64,000 bases of DNA. It comes from Tianweitania sediminis. GTDB taxonomy: Bacteria > Pseudomonadota > Alphaproteobacteria > Rhizobiales > Rhizobiaceae. Positions 62,864 to 64,000 of this stretch are shown here, one piece after another (the stretch's first letter is position 1; each line of letters opens with the position of its first letter). A model generated the notes under the pieces. That model had not been told where the DNA came from. It saw only the letters and a program-made list of their open reading frames with translations, and ran no database searches. Where the stretch lies: positions 310,001-374,000 of the forward strand of contig NZ_JAGIYY010000004.1 of assembly GCF_017813335.1 (NCBI RefSeq), read 5' to 3'. The position numbers and the translations under genes were made by a program.

Positions 62864-64000
62864 CTATTTTACGAGCGGGCAGCTACCCTCTTCGAGAGGA
62901 CGAAAAGCTTGTGCGGCCGGGGTTGTCGACACAACGTCGTAATAGTCCCACGGGCCTTCCGATTTCTCCGGGGACTTCACCCTGAAAAGATAGGAGTCGT
63001 GGATCTTACGGCCGTCGACCCGAACCTCACCTTGGCCAAACAGAGGATCGTCCGTCGGAAGCTCCTTCATTTTCGCCACGACGGCTGCTCCATCATCCTT
63101 GTCGCCCAACGCCTCCACTGCCTTCAGGTAGTGCAGAACGGCCGAATACACGCCTGCGTGTGTCATCACAGGCTTGTTGGGACCACCGGCCTCTTCATAA
63201 CGCTTAGTCCACTCGCGGGTCTGATCGTTCAGATCCCAGTAGAAACTTTCCGTCAGAACCAGCCCTTGCGCGTCCTGTAGCCCTATCCCATGAACGTCTG
63301 TGATGAACACTAACAAACCAGCAAGCGTCTGCCCGGCTTGGACGATTCCGAATTCGGATGCCTGTTTGATCGAATTGATCGTATCCCCACCGCCGTTTGC
63401 CAACCCGATCACCTTCGCTCCGGATGACTGTGCCTGAAGCAGGAATGATGAGAAGTCGTTACCCGGAAATGGATGCCTCACGGAGCCCACAACGGTACCA
63501 CCAAAAGCTTCAACAACCGCAGAGGTATCGCGCTCCAGCGCATGACCGAAAGCGTAGTCGGCCGTCAGGAAAAACCACGAGTCGCCGCCATCTTCAACAA
63601 CCGCACGACCGGTGCCATTAGCAAGCTGCCAGGTGTCATAGGTCCAGTGGATGGTATTGGGTGAGCAGAGCGAGCCAGTGAGATCAGAGGATGCAACGCC
63701 GGAACCGAGAAATACCTTATTCATTTCACGGCTTGCGTCGTGTACCGTCAAGGCTGCTGATGTATTCGGCACATCGACGATGACATCGACATTTTCTACA
63801 GCATACCATCGGCGTGAGATCGCCGAAGCTACGTCTGCCTTGTTTTGGTGGTCGGCAGCGATGATCTCAACGTTGATGCCCTTTCCGGCAGCGTCGAAGT
63901 CTTCAACCGCCATGCGTGCAGCAACCACAGAACCCTCTCCGGACATATCCGTGTAGATTCCTGATCTGTCATTGAGCACCCCTATCTTGATGTCCATCGC
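62864..64000 (-). CDS. ABC transporter substrate-binding protein, branched-chain amino acid type (5' end outside)
   Basis: At least 377 residues, open to the window edge. IKIGVLNDRSGIYTDMSGEG is the mature start typical of LivK/HAAT-type binding proteins; then VDVIVDVPNTSAALTV, WFFLTADYAFGHALERDTSA and LPTDDPLFGQGEVRVDGRKI. The signal peptide lies beyond base 64,000. It would capture an amino acid or carboxylic acid in the periplasm, possibly the substrate of the adjacent pathway (inference). Confidence 0.88.
   Translation of the reverse strand, partial: AMDIKIGVLNDRSGIYTDMSGEGSVVAARMAVEDFDAAGKGINVEIIAADHQNKADVASAISRRWYAVENVDVIVDVPNTSAALTVHDASREMNKVFLGSGVASSDLTGSLCSPNTIHWTYDTWQLANGTGRAVVEDGGDSWFFLTADYAFGHALERDTSAVVEAFGGTVVGSVRHPFPGNDFSSFLLQAQSSGAKVIGLANGGGDTINSIKQASEFGIVQAGQTLAGLLVFITDVHGIGLQDAQGLVLTESFYWDLNDQTREWTKRYEEAGGPNKPVMTHAGVYSAVLHYLKAVEALGDKDDGAAVVAKMKELPTDDPLFGQGEVRVDGRKIHDSYLFRVKSPEKSEGPWDYYDVVSTTPAAQAFRPLEEGSCPLVK

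Overview
The window comes from an alphaproteobacterial chromosome, most likely order Hyphomicrobiales (rhizobia/Phyllobacteriaceae-like). The evidence is the clpP-clpX-lon-hupB order, a B12-dependent ribonucleotide reductase (nrdJ), an HmrR/CueR-type copper locus, promoters of the EcfG general-stress type (GGAAC-N18/19-TT), and high G+C coding with strong third-position bias.

Bases 1 to about 29,160 are ordinary chromosome. In order: an acyl-CoA lyase/MaoC pair, a DUF2336 protein, gpt, a YnfA-like membrane protein, a Nudix hydrolase, a large DUF6311-type membrane protein, and nrdJ behind candidate NrdR boxes. A 1.1-kb non-coding stretch (about 9.9-11.0 kb) holds a broken DUF4062 gene, a palindrome-bounded intergenic repeat and two hairpins. 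Next come an acetyltransferase, a c-type cytochrome, a copper module (cueR, copA and a secreted DUF305 protein, with back-to-back CueR/HmrR operators), a P-type ATPase relic, a HicB/XRE convergent pair, and a small cluster with general-stress promoters. The proteostasis block clpP-clpX-lon-hupB follows, then a thiolase and an enoyl-CoA hydratase.

At 29,182-29,229 the 3' half of a tRNA-Val(UAC) gene stands without its 5' half, directly beside a tyrosine integrase. This is an integration boundary. No second copy of the core and no intact tRNA-Val is present to the right, so the inserted element either continues past base 64,000 or has lost its other end. Its first 22 kb is a decayed lambdoid-type prophage or phage satellite: integrase, excisionase-like protein, an unusual AAA/FtsH-like protease, a metallophosphoesterase, a replication protein, small genes, an intact TcmP/DUF5131 'three-Cys-motif' pair, and then a packaging module (small and large terminase, gpW, portal, S49 protease). 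Most packaging genes carry single-base frameshifts. Capsid and tail genes are missing: the S49 remnant runs almost directly into a spanin-like fragment.

From 52.2 to 62.3 kb lies a clean, tightly packed catabolic cluster divided by a divergent LysR gene. Leftward are an acyl dehydratase, a class III CoA-transferase, a flavodoxin-fold oxidoreductase and an acyl-CoA dehydrogenase. Rightward are a two-subunit thiamine-diphosphate decarboxylase-like enzyme, an aldehyde dehydrogenase, a DAO-type flavoprotein, an SDR and a VOC protein. Together they can be read as a route from an amino acid or 2-oxo acid through aldehyde, acid and acyl-CoA to a hydroxyacyl-CoA; the substrate is unknown. A GntR relic and a partial branched-chain amino-acid-type ABC binding protein close the window.
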